64,000 nt of DNA, taken from assembly GCA_036346275.1 (NCBI GenBank), contig CM070713.1, positions 76,500,382 through 76,564,381 of the forward strand. Reading direction: 5' to 3'. Source of the stretch: Otatea glauca. Its lineage: Eukaryota > Streptophyta > Magnoliopsida > Poales > Poaceae. The translations under genes were made by a program, and so were the position numbers. Of the stretch, positions 47,922 to 59,512 are shown piece after piece. Numbering within the stretch: the stretch's first letter is position 1; every line of letters begins with the position of its first letter. The notes under the pieces are model-generated. The model was given only the letters and a program-made list of their open reading frames with translations. It ran no database searches and was not told the DNA's origin.

Positions 47922-49114
47922 TCATCCAATCCCTTTTACGCACCTTTCAAAGGTAGATGCTGGGAGTGATTTAGTGAACAAAACTGCAAGATTTTCACAT
48001 GACTTAGTATGCAATATCTTGATCTCGTTCATCTTTTGCAATTCGTGAGCATAGAAGAACTTGGGGTTGATATGCTTCGTGAGATTGCTCTTCACATAAC
48101 CCATCTGTGCTTGAGCAACACAAGCTGCATTATCTTCATAGATGATCGTGGGAGTTTGCTCAATGTTCAAACCACGTGACTTCTGGATGTGGTGAACCAT
48201 TTTTCGGAGCCATGCACATTCACAAGATGCTTCATACAAAGCAATGATTTTCGAGTGGTTTGTCGACGTCGAGACAAGAGTCTGCTTAGACGATTTCCAG
48301 AAAACTGTTGTTCCTCCACATAGGAAAACATAGCCAGTTTTGGACTTACCAGTATGCGAGTCTGATAAGTACCCAGTATCGGCGTAACCAACCAAATTCA
48401 GTTCATTGTTTCTTCTGAAGAACAAACCAAGATCTTTGCTTCCTTGGAGGTAACGGAAGATGTCCTTGATCCCTTTCCAATGCCTTTTGGTGGGTTACGC
48501 CTTTGTCATCGAGCTAGCAAATTCACAATGACGCAATGTCCGCCTAGTGCTATTCGCAAGGTACATGAGCGCTACAACCGCACTCGAGATATGGAATTTC
48601 GCTCTCGGGACTTCCTCCCTCTTCTCTAGGTGCGTATGGGTCTAAGTGCGCTTGAAGTGACCTTGACCATTGGAGTCTTTGCAGGATATGCCTTTTCAAA
48701 GCCAAATCTTTTCAACACTTTCTGCGTGTAGGATGATTGGTGTACCAAGATTCCTCCTTGGACATGCTCAAGCTGCAAGCCTAAACAAAACTTTGTTTTA
48801 CCCAAATCCTTCATTTCAAACTCAGACTTCAAGTATGAGCATGCTTCTTCAATCTCTTCATCCGTCCTAATGATGTTCAAGTCATCTACATAGACGGAGA
48901 TTATACAGAATCCATTCGGTGATCGCTGTACAAATACGCATGGACAATCTTCGTTGTTCGTGTAGCCTTTCTTGCAGAGAAAGTCACTCAAGCGATTGTA
49001 CCACATTCTTCTTAACTGTTTTAGCCCATACAGTGATTTCTCCAATTTCACACTGTACAGGTTTCTATTTGCTCTGTCTTGGTTCGGGATAAGAATGCCA
49101 TCCGGTACTTTCAT
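47922..49114 (-). pseudogene. Copia RT (C-terminal half) and RNase H
   Basis: 48626-49114 reads LYSVKLEKSLYGLKQLRRMW, then CIISVYVDDLNIIRTDEEIE and FEMKDLGKTKFCLGLQLEHV, the RT palm with YVDD. 47922-48425 reads LNLVGYADTGYLSDSHTGKS, then GYVFLCGGTTVFWKSSKQT and TIIYEDNAACVAQAQMGYVK, the RNase H. The first catalytic Asp of RNase H is in YADTGY and the EDNAA stretch is kept. The joint (about 48430-48625) has a frameshift and stops. Confidence 0.85.
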
Positions 49115-49863
49115 GTATACTCCAAATCCAAATTTCCATACAAATATGCGGTAACCACATCCATTAGCTTCGTTCTCAACTTCAAGTTAACTGCCATTGA
49201 GATCAAATATCTAAAGGTAATTCCTCCCATGACTGGAGAATAGGTTTCTTCATAATCAACTCCGGAACATTGAGTGAAACCTTGAGCTACAAGCCTTGCC
49301 TTGTACCTTACAACTTCATTGTTTTCATTCCTCTTCCGAACAAAGACCCATTTGTGACCTACATGGTTTATATGGGGAGGTGTGCGGCATACGGGCCCAA
49401 ACACCTCTCTCTTGTTTAGAGAGACTAACTCTGCAGTGATTGACTTCTTCCATTCTTCCCAATCTAGCCTTTTCTTGCACTCTGCGAGAGATGCAGGCTC
49501 GGGATCATGATCAATGATCGAGGCAATCTTCTTTGCAAAGTATGCATCAACGTTGGCTGTTGCTCTATTCAGGGATTCTCCTGTTATTACAAAGTTTACG
49601 GCCATTTCATCATGGGGTGCTTCATGCACTTCTATTTGCTCTTTGCTGCTATTCCCTATCGCAGGAGCAAGTTTCTTTAGCTTTTTATCGCCTATGTGTG
49701 CGCACACATTATTTCCGGCGGCTTCCTGCAGTAGAAGATTCAAGTCTGGAATTGCCTTTTCCGTCGGCTTCTTTCCAGTGCCAGGTCTCAACTGGCTCCC
49801 CTTCTTCCCTTGAGGTATTTTCGTGATTGGTTGTGGTAAGTCTTCTCGCCCAGTTTTCTCCAT
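49111..49863 (-). pseudogene. Copia RT, N-terminal half
   Basis: A 250-codon open reading contains WEEWKKSITAELVSLNKREV, then GHKWVFVRKRNENNEVVRYK and ARLVAQGFTQCSGVDYEETY, then VVTAYLYGNLDLE. This is the start of Copia reverse transcriptase, preceded by the linker after integrase. It abuts the next reading at 49111-49114, consistent with a single frameshift or stop. Confidence 0.85.
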
Positions 49864-51500
49864 ACGTCTCCGGATACTTTGGGTTTGAGGTGCCAGATTT
49901 CCTGTTCTTTTTTAGGCCTCTGAACAGGATGAGGGATACCTTCTGTTTTCTTTGGTATTTTCACCCTCTCTGATGTATTTCTTGCGGGTACATGCGACTT
50001 AATCACGCCCTTAAGATCACAAAAATGATCAGACAATTCATTTGCTAAATTCTGCAAATCAATTATCTTCTGGACTTCTTGATTTGCTTCATTAGTGCGG
50101 GGGTCATGCGCGGGGATCCCAGTAGAATGCCATATGATTTCCCGGCATTTTTCATCCAAAGGTTGATTTCCTCCCCCTAATGACGAGAAACGAAGCTCGT
50201 CAAATATGCAATCAGCGAATCGGGCTGTATGCAAGTTTCCGGTCATGGGTTCCAAATACCTGATTATGGATGCACTCTCATAACCAACGTATATCCCAGA
50301 CTTGCGGAGAGGGCCTATTGCAGTCCGCTGATGGGGTGGTATAGGAACATATACCATACACCCAAATTTCCTAAGATGAGAGATTTTCGGGATGATCCCG
50401 TGCAGAAGTTGCATAGGAGAATGAATGTTGCGGTAGAAGGTGCAAAGCGATGAGAGCTGCGTGCAGATCGCGTGTCCCCAACAAGTGTTGGGCAAATTAC
50501 AACTCTGCAAAAGCGGTCTGGCAATGAATTTAATCCTCTTTATGAGTGCTTCAGCTAGTCCATTCTGCGTGTGGACGTGCGGTACAGAGTGCTCAACTGC
50601 TATCCCTGTTGCAGTGCAATAATCATCAAATGCCTTTGAAGTAAATTCTCCGGCATTGTCCATTCTGATGGACTTCACGCGATGATCAAGAAAAGCATTC
50701 TTAATTCTTATGATCTGCGAGATCAGCTTTGCAAAAGCATGGTTTCTTGTTGACAATAAGCATACATGCGACCATTTCGAGGAAGCATCGATGAGCACCA
50801 TAAAGTATCGAACGGCCACGAGAAGGGTGAATCGAACGCAAATATCCCCTGGATGCGTTCCAGGAATGCAGGAATTTCACTTTGCACTTTCATAACAGAG
50901 TGTCTGGTTATTAATTTCTCGGTGGCACATGCAGGGCACACGAAATCTTCAAGATTCGAGAAATTTTTAACATTGATGCCATGACCTTGTGAGTAGTTCG
51001 CTATATTTCTCATCATTCTAAGACCAGGATGACCTAATCTACCATGCCATAAAGAAAATAACTCAGAGCTTCTAAAGACAGTCTTCAAGGAAGTATACAT
51101 TTCGGGTGCATGAATATTCGTGTAGTACAACCCAGATTCATATGAGGGACATTTTTCTAATACCATTTTTCCACATACCGCGTGCTTCACAATGCACAAG
51201 TATTCTTTGCTATTTTCTTCATTGGTTTCTACGTGAAAGCCATTGGCGCGAATGTCTTTGAAACTTAAGAGAGTGCGCGTTGATTCGGGGTACAAAAGGG
51301 CTTCTTCAATTACCAGAGTTGTACCCATAGGCAATATAATTATGGCTCTTCCGGAGCCTATTATATATGAATCGCTTCCTGCGATCGTAGTAATCTTTCC
51401 AGCGTTCTTCGTGATCGACTGGAAGTATTTGGACTCTCTTAAGATGATATTTGTTGTGCCACTATCAACAATGCATATCTCTTCCATTTGGGCACTACAC
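49788..51500 (-). pseudogene. Copia protease, GAG-pre-integrase and integrase
   Basis: The right-hand reading (50723-51649) starts inside the LTR and runs in frame into protease (ICIVDSGTTNIILRESKYF) and the pre-integrase region (LFSLWHGRLGHPGLRMMRNI, VCPACATEKLITRHS). After a frameshift near 50820, integrase reads MVLIDASSKWSHVCLLSTRN, SIRMDNAGEFTSKAFDDYC, HVHTQNGLAEALIKRIKF and LPNTCWGHAI. Only a few lesions separate these frames. No Gag residues precede the protease. Confidence 0.85.
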
Positions 51501-51546
51501 GATTTCTTTTCAATCTGTTCGCCGGTAGAGCTTCGTGCTGATAACG

Positions 51547-51772
51547 TGTTAAGGAACCTCGCTATTGAATAGTCCGGGGTTCCTGAACAGATCTGAAGTG
51601 GAGAACAGAGAGAGAAAGAGAGGCACAGATCTAGGAAGAACGGCGACACAATTCTTTATTGATTTCTGGTTGTTTGTACAATGTGGGGGGACCCCTCCTT
51701 ATATAGTAGTCGTCTAGGATTTCGGCTAAGAGACCATCGTGGGTTTTCATTGGGCCACGTGGTTTCCCAACA
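51547..51772 (-). repeat. 5' LTR of the gag-less Copia element
   Basis: A 226-bp LTR, TGTTAAGGAACC...TTTCCCAACA, with the primer-binding site on its left and the TACAC duplication on its right. Confidence 0.92.
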
Positions 51773-51777
51773 TACAC

Positions 51778-52418
51778 AACCTCACGGTCACTGCACGTCG
51801 TATCCGGTATTTCGCACACGTATCCTATTGGCATGTAAATGTGTGTAGCTCGTGTGGTGAGTACGATGGCCGCCAGGAGTATCTCGGCAAAAACATAGAA
51901 GTGAGGTTTACGTGCGGAAAACATCCTGCAACGCGGAGCAGAGAATATACCAAGTCCTTAGTGAAAAGTCGTGTTGGCGCAATTTGATTTTTGAGGTGTC
52001 TAGGGAAGAGCCAAGTGTTTAATTTTGTTTGTGAGTGCTCAAATTTGTTTACATATTCAAGCAAATACCCATTTTGAGAAGGAAGAGGAATCACATATCT
52101 TAGGCTCTTAGCTGCAAAACAACAATGTAACAGCCACCACGCAAGAAGAAAAAGGAGAAAATGGCTTTTGAATATTATGCCAGGCTACTTGGGGAACCTG
52201 TGCAGCGTGAACACACTGAGCCTTCAAGCTTTGAATATCCAGAGTTACAAACCTTGTTGATTTGGACCTTGAGACACATCTGGCCGGAACGTAATGCAAG
52301 AATCTTCAGAACCGAGCACTGTTCGGTTGGCAGGACGTGGCGTCGACCACCCCGCCCATCTGGGTATAAACCCAGACGCATACTCCTCTTTCTTTAATGA
52401 ATTCTAGAGCTATTAGTC
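51778..52418. other. Intergenic, no gene recognised
   Basis: Without the Copia insertion, 47090-47382 joins 51778-52400. The joined sequence is moderately GC-rich, but no reading on either strand shows a known family. Confidence 0.3.

Positions 52419-52456
<38 letters not shown>
52419..52456. repeat. (ATA/TAA)n microsatellite
   Basis: About twelve uninterrupted trinucleotide units. Confidence 0.95.
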
Positions 52457-52457
<1 letters not shown>

Positions 52458-52687
52458 GAAAACTCTTGCAAGCATTTGGCTCAGGTTGTGGAGGGCATTA
52501 AGGAAGAATGTGAGGGATGGAATGCAGTCGGTTTTAATGTTTTTAGCTTCAGTTGTTGGTTGTCAAACTTCTCTACTCTCTTTTGTTAGCTGTAGTTTTC
52601 TGGTTGCCAGCTGTTGGTGCTGTCAGTTCTTTTTAGGTTTTTAGAACGATCACAGGTAGTTTGCTCATTATTTTCCTTCCTTCTTAG

Positions 52688-53152
52688 GGTGCGTTTGATT
52701 GGTAAGATGAGGTTAAATGGAACGAGATGATTTTATACTATTTGCTTTTATTGTTTTGGGTGAATGAAATAGTTCAACATGTGTAGGAAATATTCCTTAA
52801 ATTTGTATCTCACCATCCAGGATGGGTGTGCTTGATTACTTGTATCAAGTGATACATGTATGAGATGGTTTAAGAAAAAAGTTATTTATGTGTTTGGTTA
52901 CTTGAATGGAATCATCCCATCCTGGATGATAGGATACAAATTTAAAGAATATTCCCTATATATATTAACCATTCCATTCATCTAAAACAATGAAACCAAA
53001 TGGTACAGAACCGTCACATCCAATTCAACCTTATCCCACCAACCAAACATACCCCGATGTGATTGTTTCATTCAAGCAAAAACACATAGATGACTTTTTT
53101 CTTGAACCATCTCGTACATATACCACTTGGTACAAGCAACTAAACACACCCA
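52688..53152. mobile_element. Interleaved MITE-like inverted repeats
   Basis: Outer pair 1: GGGTGCGTTTGATTGGTAAG (52688) against the reverse complement of TTATCCCACCAACCAAACAT (about 53030), paired through AAATTTGTATC/GATACAAATTT. Pair 2: TGCTTGATTACTTGTATCAA (52829) against TTGGTACAAGCAACTAAACA-type sequence ending about 53152, including GATGGTTTAAGAAAAAAGT/GACTTTTTTCTTGAACCATC. Pair 2's left arm lies inside pair 1, but its right arm lies outside it. Confidence 0.6.
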
Positions 53153-54511
53153 GTTCAATGATATATAGATCCTGCATGTTTTGAAAAATTTGTGACAATG
53201 GATCTCCTTCTCTCCCCCGAACTATATAATCAAATCCTCTTCCATTTTCCACTGAAACCCTAGTCGCCAGCCGACCCCAACCCCTATCGTTTGGCACACC
53301 GTCAACACCCCCTCGACCGCCCTATGCAGCAATCGGCACTAGCGGTGCCCCTCTTGCTCCACCTCCTCTCTGGCGGAGCCCTCCTTGTCACTCTTCCCTG
53401 TCGTTGTCTTCGGCGACGGGTGGTAGCACCTCTAGCATACCTCTTTAATATAATGAAAAGAAGAGGGCATTCAGCGACGTCAACCAACGATGTCACCAGA
53501 GCACGGGATGAGGTGCTGGCAAGTCGGTTTCGCCGAAGAGCCACCAACATCGACGGAGATGAAGTCAGAGCATGAATCACGAGGAAAGCATGTGGATTAA
53601 AATTCTAGTACCCCGAAGGTGAAAAAAATACTCACAGCTAGTACCCTTAGCAAATTCCTTTTGTTTTTTTTTCTCTTCCTCCTACATATGTTATTTTGTC
53701 CCGTCGATTTAGACATCGATACGGTCTCCAATACACACATTTGATTGTTATTTTCTAATTATATATTAGTAAAAAATATTTAAAATATAATAATATAAAA
53801 GTATTTTATATGGCAAATCTAGTTATATCATTTTCACATGAAAAATCTAAGTATTTTCTGGGCATATTAGCGATCAAAGTTTAAAAAAACTGAATACACG
53901 CATTCCAAAACGATATATAAAAAACAACGGAAGAAGTATACGACGAATTTACCGCTTCTCAGCCCTTGTAAATTGCAAATTCCCAAGCTCCACATGATAT
54001 AATCCAGTTTGTTTATTGGATTGATGCTAGCTAGTTAGAATTACTAGAATGCCTTCACATAGGAAAGCTAACCATTTGATGCCTTTACTTTACATTGTAC
54101 TCTTCTGAGAGAACTAAATATCCTGGAACAGTAGTATATTCACTCAGCAAGCTAGCCGCCATCCAAAAAAAGGTAAAAAAAAGTCATGTAGATTGTAGAA
54201 AACTACTCTGGCTCTCTACAAATAATCAATCTGGCTACAAACAACAAACACCTTCGCTGTATCACCGGATCAACCCATAAGTACTAGTCCCTGGACCGAA
54301 GCTGAATGAAACAAGGATCACTAGCAAAGTAGCCAAAACAATGTCCTGTCACAGCACGACAGCATATGATGCCAATCTGAGGCAAACAAAGTAGCAAACG
54401 TCGTCGCAACACGACGGTGCAAATCAAATCACAGTTCATAGGATTCGCAGCCTAAACTTGCCCATAAACTGCCATTTCATGTGGCGCGAAGGGCTTGATT
54501 TCGCGTTCGCG
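53153..54511. other. Intergenic upstream of the + strand GLR gene
   Basis: 53200-53580 is GC-rich with readings on both strands but no family match. 53640-54450 is AT-rich. No clear TATA box stands out before the GLR start. Confidence 0.35.
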
Positions 54512-57500
54512 ATGAGGCTAGAGACGGAGAGGCGGTTCATCACGTTCTACTCTTATCTCTTCTTCCTCCTCCTGCCTTTGGTTGCGCTGGTTGGCTACCA
54601 GGCTTGTCTGGCCGGCGCCGCAGCGCAGGACGCGCCGGCGCAGGTCCGCGTCGGCGTCATACTAAACATGGCGTCGACTACCGGAATGAGGTTGCGGACC
54701 GGCATTCGGATGGCGGTGGAGGATTACTACGCGGTGCACCCCAACTCAGCTACCATGGTCGAGCTGCACTTCAGGGACTCGTCTGGGAATGCCGTAGCGG
54801 CCGCGTCTGCTGGTGAGCTCATCAACTCGTCATTCGTTCTAGATGTAGTAGTAGTGCAGTACTGACTTGGTCATTATTCGCCGTGCCCATGGTTCGGTTC
54901 CAGAGGATGAGACCTTTTTTTTTTAGAATTTCTAGTCCGTTTCTTTTCTTTTTCTTAGTAACTTTAAATGCTATGAGCTAATTTCTATTATTTTTTATTG
55001 TATTTTGCCTGAACACTTCCGACATACGATTCGATGTTTTCTTTAAATAATAGTATACAGTGACTACTATATTCCAACTTGGTTAGAGTACACTTGATTA
55101 AGGACTAAATGTTTTGCTTCTTTTTTTGAGAATTTCTAGCTTATTTATCTTTTGTATTAACAACTTTAAATACCATGAACTTTTTAATATATAATAGGGG
55201 GGCTATTAATCATGCTCAAATATTGTAGCGGTGGACCTGATCAAGAACGCGCAGGTACAAGCCATCATCCGGCCGGAGACCTCGAACGAGGTCGAGTTCG
55301 TTGGCACCATCGGCAGCCGAGCCCACGTCCCCGTCCTCTCCTCCACCACCTCCCCCGCGCTGTCTCCGTCTCAAACGCCGTTCTTCGTGCGCACCGCGGC
55401 CGACGACTCTTCCCAGGCCGCGCCCATCGCGGCCATCCTGGGCGCCTTCGGTTGGCGCGGGGCGGTCCTGGTGCACGAGGACTCGCGCCACGGCACGGGC
55501 ATTCCGCTGGCGCTTGCCGACGCGCTGCAGGGCGTGGGCGCGCGCGTGGTGGACCGCACGGCCGTGCCAGCCGAAGCGACCGCCGACCGCCTCGACGCGG
55601 TGCTCTACCGCTTCATGGCGATGCCGACGCGCGTGTTCGTCGTGCACATGTCCACTTCTCTCGCCGCGCGGCTATTCCACCGAGCCAGGAACGCTGGCAT
55701 GATGTCCGAAGGCTACGTCTGGATCTCCACGGCCGGCGTGGGCAGCATGGTGAGCCTACTCAGCCCTGAAGACGTCGACGCGATGCAGGGGGTTGTCTGC
55801 GTGCGGCCTTACGTGCGGGCGACAAGCCAAGCCAGTAACTTCGCGGCACGGTTCAAGACGAGGTTTCAGCAGGAGAACCCCGGCTCGCAACACATCCAAG
55901 ACCCGACCGTGCCGACGCTCTGGGCGTATGACACAGCATGGGCAGTCGCTGCGGCAGCCGAGGCGGCCGGGATCTCCAGCCCGGCCGTCCAGACGCCGCA
56001 AGGAAGCACGGCACTGACAGAATTGGACCGACTCGGCGTGTCATCCACCGGAACAACACTTCTCAAGGCGGTGCTCAACACAACGTTCGACGGGCTAGCC
56101 GGGAAGTTCAGGCTGGTAAACGGGCAAGCGCAGCAGCCGCCGTACGAGATCGTAAACGTCGTTGGGAAAGCCACGAGGACGGTCGGATTCTGGACGCCAG
56201 AGTCCACTACGATCTCACAGGATTCAAACGCCAACAGTGCAAAGGGCTTGAAACAAATCGTTTGGCCGGGCGTACCATCACACTGGCGCGTTCCGAAAGG
56301 TTGGGCTGTGTCGCCGAACGAGCGGCAGCTTCAGATCGCCGTGCCGGTGAAGCACGGCTTCAACCAGTTCGTGGGCGTGTCCAACGACTCGACAACAGGA
56401 AGGCCAAAGATCACGGGCTATTGCGTTGATGTGTTCGACGCGGTCATGAAGGCACTACCCTACCCGGTGAACTACCAGTATGTGCCGTTCAATGGTAGCT
56501 CGGAGTCCTATGACCAACTTGTGCGCCAGGTGCCCGAACAGGTCAGTTCACGACGTCATCGACACAAAAAATGTTGATGCTATCGCCAGGAAAATTTGTG
56601 ATGATTTCTGGCAGTGGTAATGATCATTGCAGAAAGCTGATGCGGTCGTTGGTGATGTGACCATCACCTCGAGCAGGATGGGCGAGGTGGACTTCACCAT
56701 GCCGTTCACAGAGTCGGGGTGGTCCATGGTCGTGCCGGTGCAGGTGCACACGAGCACGGGCATGTTCTTCTTCCTGCAGCCACTGACCGCGAGCCTGTGG
56801 CTCGCCAGCCTTGCCTTCTTCGTCTTCACCGGCTTCGTCGTGTGGGTCATCGAGCACAGGATCAACCCCGAGTTCCGGGGTACGCCGTGGACGCAATTCG
56901 GCCTCATCTTCTACTACGCCTTCTCGACACTCGTATTCGCGCACAGTACGCCTGCGGCCGGCCTTCTAGATTTTCAAGATCTACCATAAACAAATTTGTG
57001 AAAGAACGACGACTTAAAGCTTTCTCATTTACAGGGGAGAAGCTGGAGAGTAACCTGTCGAGGTTCGTGGTGATCATATGGGTGTTCGTCGTACTGATCC
57101 TGACATCGAGCTATACGGCGAGCCTGACATCGATGCTGACGGTCCAGAAGCTCGAGCCAACGGTGACAGACGTGAAAGAGCTTGTCAGACGCGGCGACTA
57201 CGTCGGGTACCAGGAGGGATCCTTCGTGCCGAGCATGCTCAAGAAAATGAACTTCGACGAGAGCAAGCTGAGGAGATATAGCACTCCCGATCAGTACGCC
57301 GACGCGCTGTCGAAAGGGTCGGCGAACGGCGGGGTCGCCGCGATATTCGACGAGATCCCGTACCTGAAGTTTTTCCTGTCGCAGTACTGCGATGGCTACA
57401 CCATGGTCGGCCCCACCTACGAGGTCGCCGGCTTCGGATTTGTAAGTCTCTTAGCATTATGCTGAAAGACGCATGTCAAGCTTTGCTAGCTCCCATCAGA

Positions 57501-58180
57501 GCACGATTTGATTTGTGTTCGTATGCTGTGGCGTGCAGATATTCCCGAAAGGATCTCCCATGGCGCCGGACGTGTCACGGGCGATCGTGTCGCTGACGGA
57601 GGGGGACGAGATGGCGCTGATCGAGAGGAAATGGTTCGGGGAGCCTGGCGCCTGCGACAGCCAGAGCAACAGCGTCGGCTCGTCCAGCCTCAGCTTCTGG
57701 AGCTTCGGCGGTCTGTTCCTCGTCACCGGCGTGGCGTCGGGCCTCATGCTCCTCGTCTACCTCGTCACGTTCATCTACAGGGAGCGCGACGAGCTCAGGG
57801 CGGTGGAGTCCGGCGGCGGGAGCATGTCGCTGCGGCGGCTGCGCGCGTGGCTGCAGCACTACGACAGTATGGACACGAGGTCCCCCACCTTCAAGAAGTG
57901 GGACGACGCGTCCGTGAGGAACGGCAGCAATGCGAAGACGAGGCAGAGTGCCGGGAAGGAAGAAGCTACGCGCGACTTCACCGCTCCAGCGGTGAGTCCC
58001 AGCAGCGGCTCGAACGATTCCGAGGGGGCAAATGAGTTCAGGAGCCCGTTCGAGCAGCGGACGGAGGAGACGACCGCCGCGTCCGCGGAAATACTCGGGC
58101 CGTCCGCAGTAGAGGGCAAGTCGTCACTGAAATTCCTACTAGGTAGTGAGAAACGAAAGGACCAGTCGATCTCTCCCTAA
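54512..58180 (+). CDS. Glutamate receptor-like (GLR) cation channel, clade 2-like
   Basis: Five exons join in phase: 54512-54812, 55229-56541, 56633-56945, 57035-57441 and 57539-58180 (TAA), giving 991 residues. Signal peptide about 1-38 (FLLLPLVALVGYQACLAGAA); amino-terminal ligand-sensing domain about 45-440; S1 with ITGYCVDVFDAVMK and VGDVTITSSRMGEVDFTMPF; M1 about 589-611; pore loop about 622-640 (FRGTPWTQFGLIFYYAFSTL); M3 with SYTASLTSMLTVQKL about 665-680; S2 with KGSANGGVAAIFDEIPYL; M4 about 835-858; a 130-residue Ser/Thr-rich tail. It should form amino-acid-gated Ca2+-permeable channels. Start: the ATG at 54512 precedes the signal peptide directly; an in-frame ATG 18 codons upstream would add a charged extension. 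The conserved IIGPQT of the first domain is IIRPET here (residues 113-118). Intron 1 is 416 bp against 4.4 kb in the paralog at 26199-33867. Confidence 0.94.
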
Positions 58181-59512
58181 TGCCTGTTTGGATGAGTGTT
58201 AATTCCTTGAAAGGTTTTAAAATTTAGTTTAAATTTGAACTAGATCCTAAAATATTCTAATGAAATACCTCTGATCCAAGGAAGGTTTTGAGATTTAGTT
58301 TAAATTTAAACTAGATCCTAAAACATTCTAATGAAATACCTTTAATCCAAACACCCCTAAATACGTCACATTAGCGTATTACGGGCATGACGGGCGTCAA
58401 CGTGATGTGATTCATAATTTTACGGCCTCGCAATTGACGGGGACCAACCAGCCCCAAGCATATGCAGAACAATATTCCCTCCGTTCAAGTTTGTTTTGGC
58501 GTATGTATTGAATGGTTTTATCTATAAATATAAAAATATTTCATATTATAATGTAAAATTAATGTGATTTTTCTCTGTACTTCTAATAAATATCCACCTT
58601 TACTTCCTCTACATACATACATTAAGAGGGGTGCTTCCATGCTTTTCCTTTTGACAGTTGCACAAATATTAAAGCATGAATGAATAGTAGATGGTGATTA
58701 CTTACCCCTTCGTTTACTTCAAGATTTGTGCAACCTGTATTGGGAGTGAAAGCATTGAAGCACTGCTCATACATTAAATATAATGCTTAGTAATAATAAT
58801 TAAAGATAATCTAGTCATTTTCAATATTTTATTGGTCTAGATGTTAAGATAAAATAAGCTTTATAAACTTGAATAGAAGCAGTACTACACCGAACGCCCC
58901 CCTGCTTTGCATGCTAATGATCCACTGTATTCGACACTGCCAAAAGAAAATCCACATATCCGAAGGCGTATGTTTAGCCTCTCAAAAAAGCAAATTTAGG
59001 TGCGCAAGTTTAGTCAGCACAGATCAGGTTATCAGCTAATTTAATGCAGAATCTATGTCGCACAGTTAACGAGTTACGAAAATAGTTACTGAGGGTGTCT
59101 TATCAGTTCTGATATCATTATCCTGCAAATTCAATGATCTCCATTTCTGCACGCGTGCAAATATATCAAAGATAATTGGAGGTCATACAATCAACAGATT
59201 ATACATATACCTGGGACTGGCCCACCTCTTTCTCAAAGGAAATTTAAGTGGAACCCCACAGAAACACAAGGTGCGTTCACTCGGACGGAAACCCACTGAG
59301 TAGATATTGCGCTGCATAGTTGCATTGCAGTGTTGACAGCGAGAAGAGCTGTAACTCCTCCAAGATAACTGAGAAAAAGAACTCCAAGATAACAGAGAAA
59401 AAGAACCTGTAAATCATTACAATCCATATATCAAAAACTTCAATCTTATAGATGCAGACGAGCGACAGAAAGCAGCTGCATTCTTGCGTATTAGCTCAGA
59501 AAGCAAACAAAC
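58181..59512. other. Intergenic with a MITE; 3' UTR of the RING gene at the right
   Basis: 58205-58355 holds an imperfect ~65-bp direct repeat (AAGGTTTTxAxATTTAGTTT). 58490-58620 resembles a decayed MITE (CCCTCCGTTCAAGTTTG start). 58626-58768 is a separate MITE. About 59220-59512 is probably 3' UTR of the - strand RING gene, with CACAGAAACACAAGG-type sequence and no other coding signal. Confidence 0.4.
58626..58768. mobile_element. MITE, GAGxxGTGCTTCxATGC family, with target duplication
   Basis: A 143-bp element with inverted ends GAGGGGTGCTTCCATGCTTT and GAGCAGTGCTTCAATGCTTT (right end as reverse complement). It is flanked by the exact 9-bp repeat ATACATTAA (58617-58625 and 58769-58777). 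Nine bases suggests Mutator; an 8-bp hAT-type duplication with one chance base cannot be excluded. Other copies lie at 14207 and 20290, and an isolated end GGAGCAGTGCTTCAATTTT at about 24909. Confidence 0.85.

Larger units (their letters stand above)
47388..51772 (-). mobile_element. Gag-less Ty1-copia element with TACAC target duplication
   Basis: A 4385-bp element is bounded by LTRs 47388-47618 and 51547-51772 (TGTTAA...CCCAACA) with exact TACAC flanks (47383-47387 and 51773-51777). The primer site CGTTATCAGCACGAAG abuts the right LTR on the - strand. Only about 60 bases later the protease motif DSGTTNIILRE begins, so gag is absent. Protease, GAG-pre-integrase, integrase, RT and RNase H then follow in Copia order with few frameshifts. 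The LTRs differ at about 15 sites by eye. It is the same broad family as the element at 7350-11631 (same primer site, similar integrase and 3' tail). Confidence 0.92.

Noticed and set aside
54458..54511. Upstream in-frame ATG for the + strand GLR
   Set aside because: It would put 18 mostly polar residues before the signal peptide; the ATG at 54512 gives a normal secretory N-terminus like the paralog.
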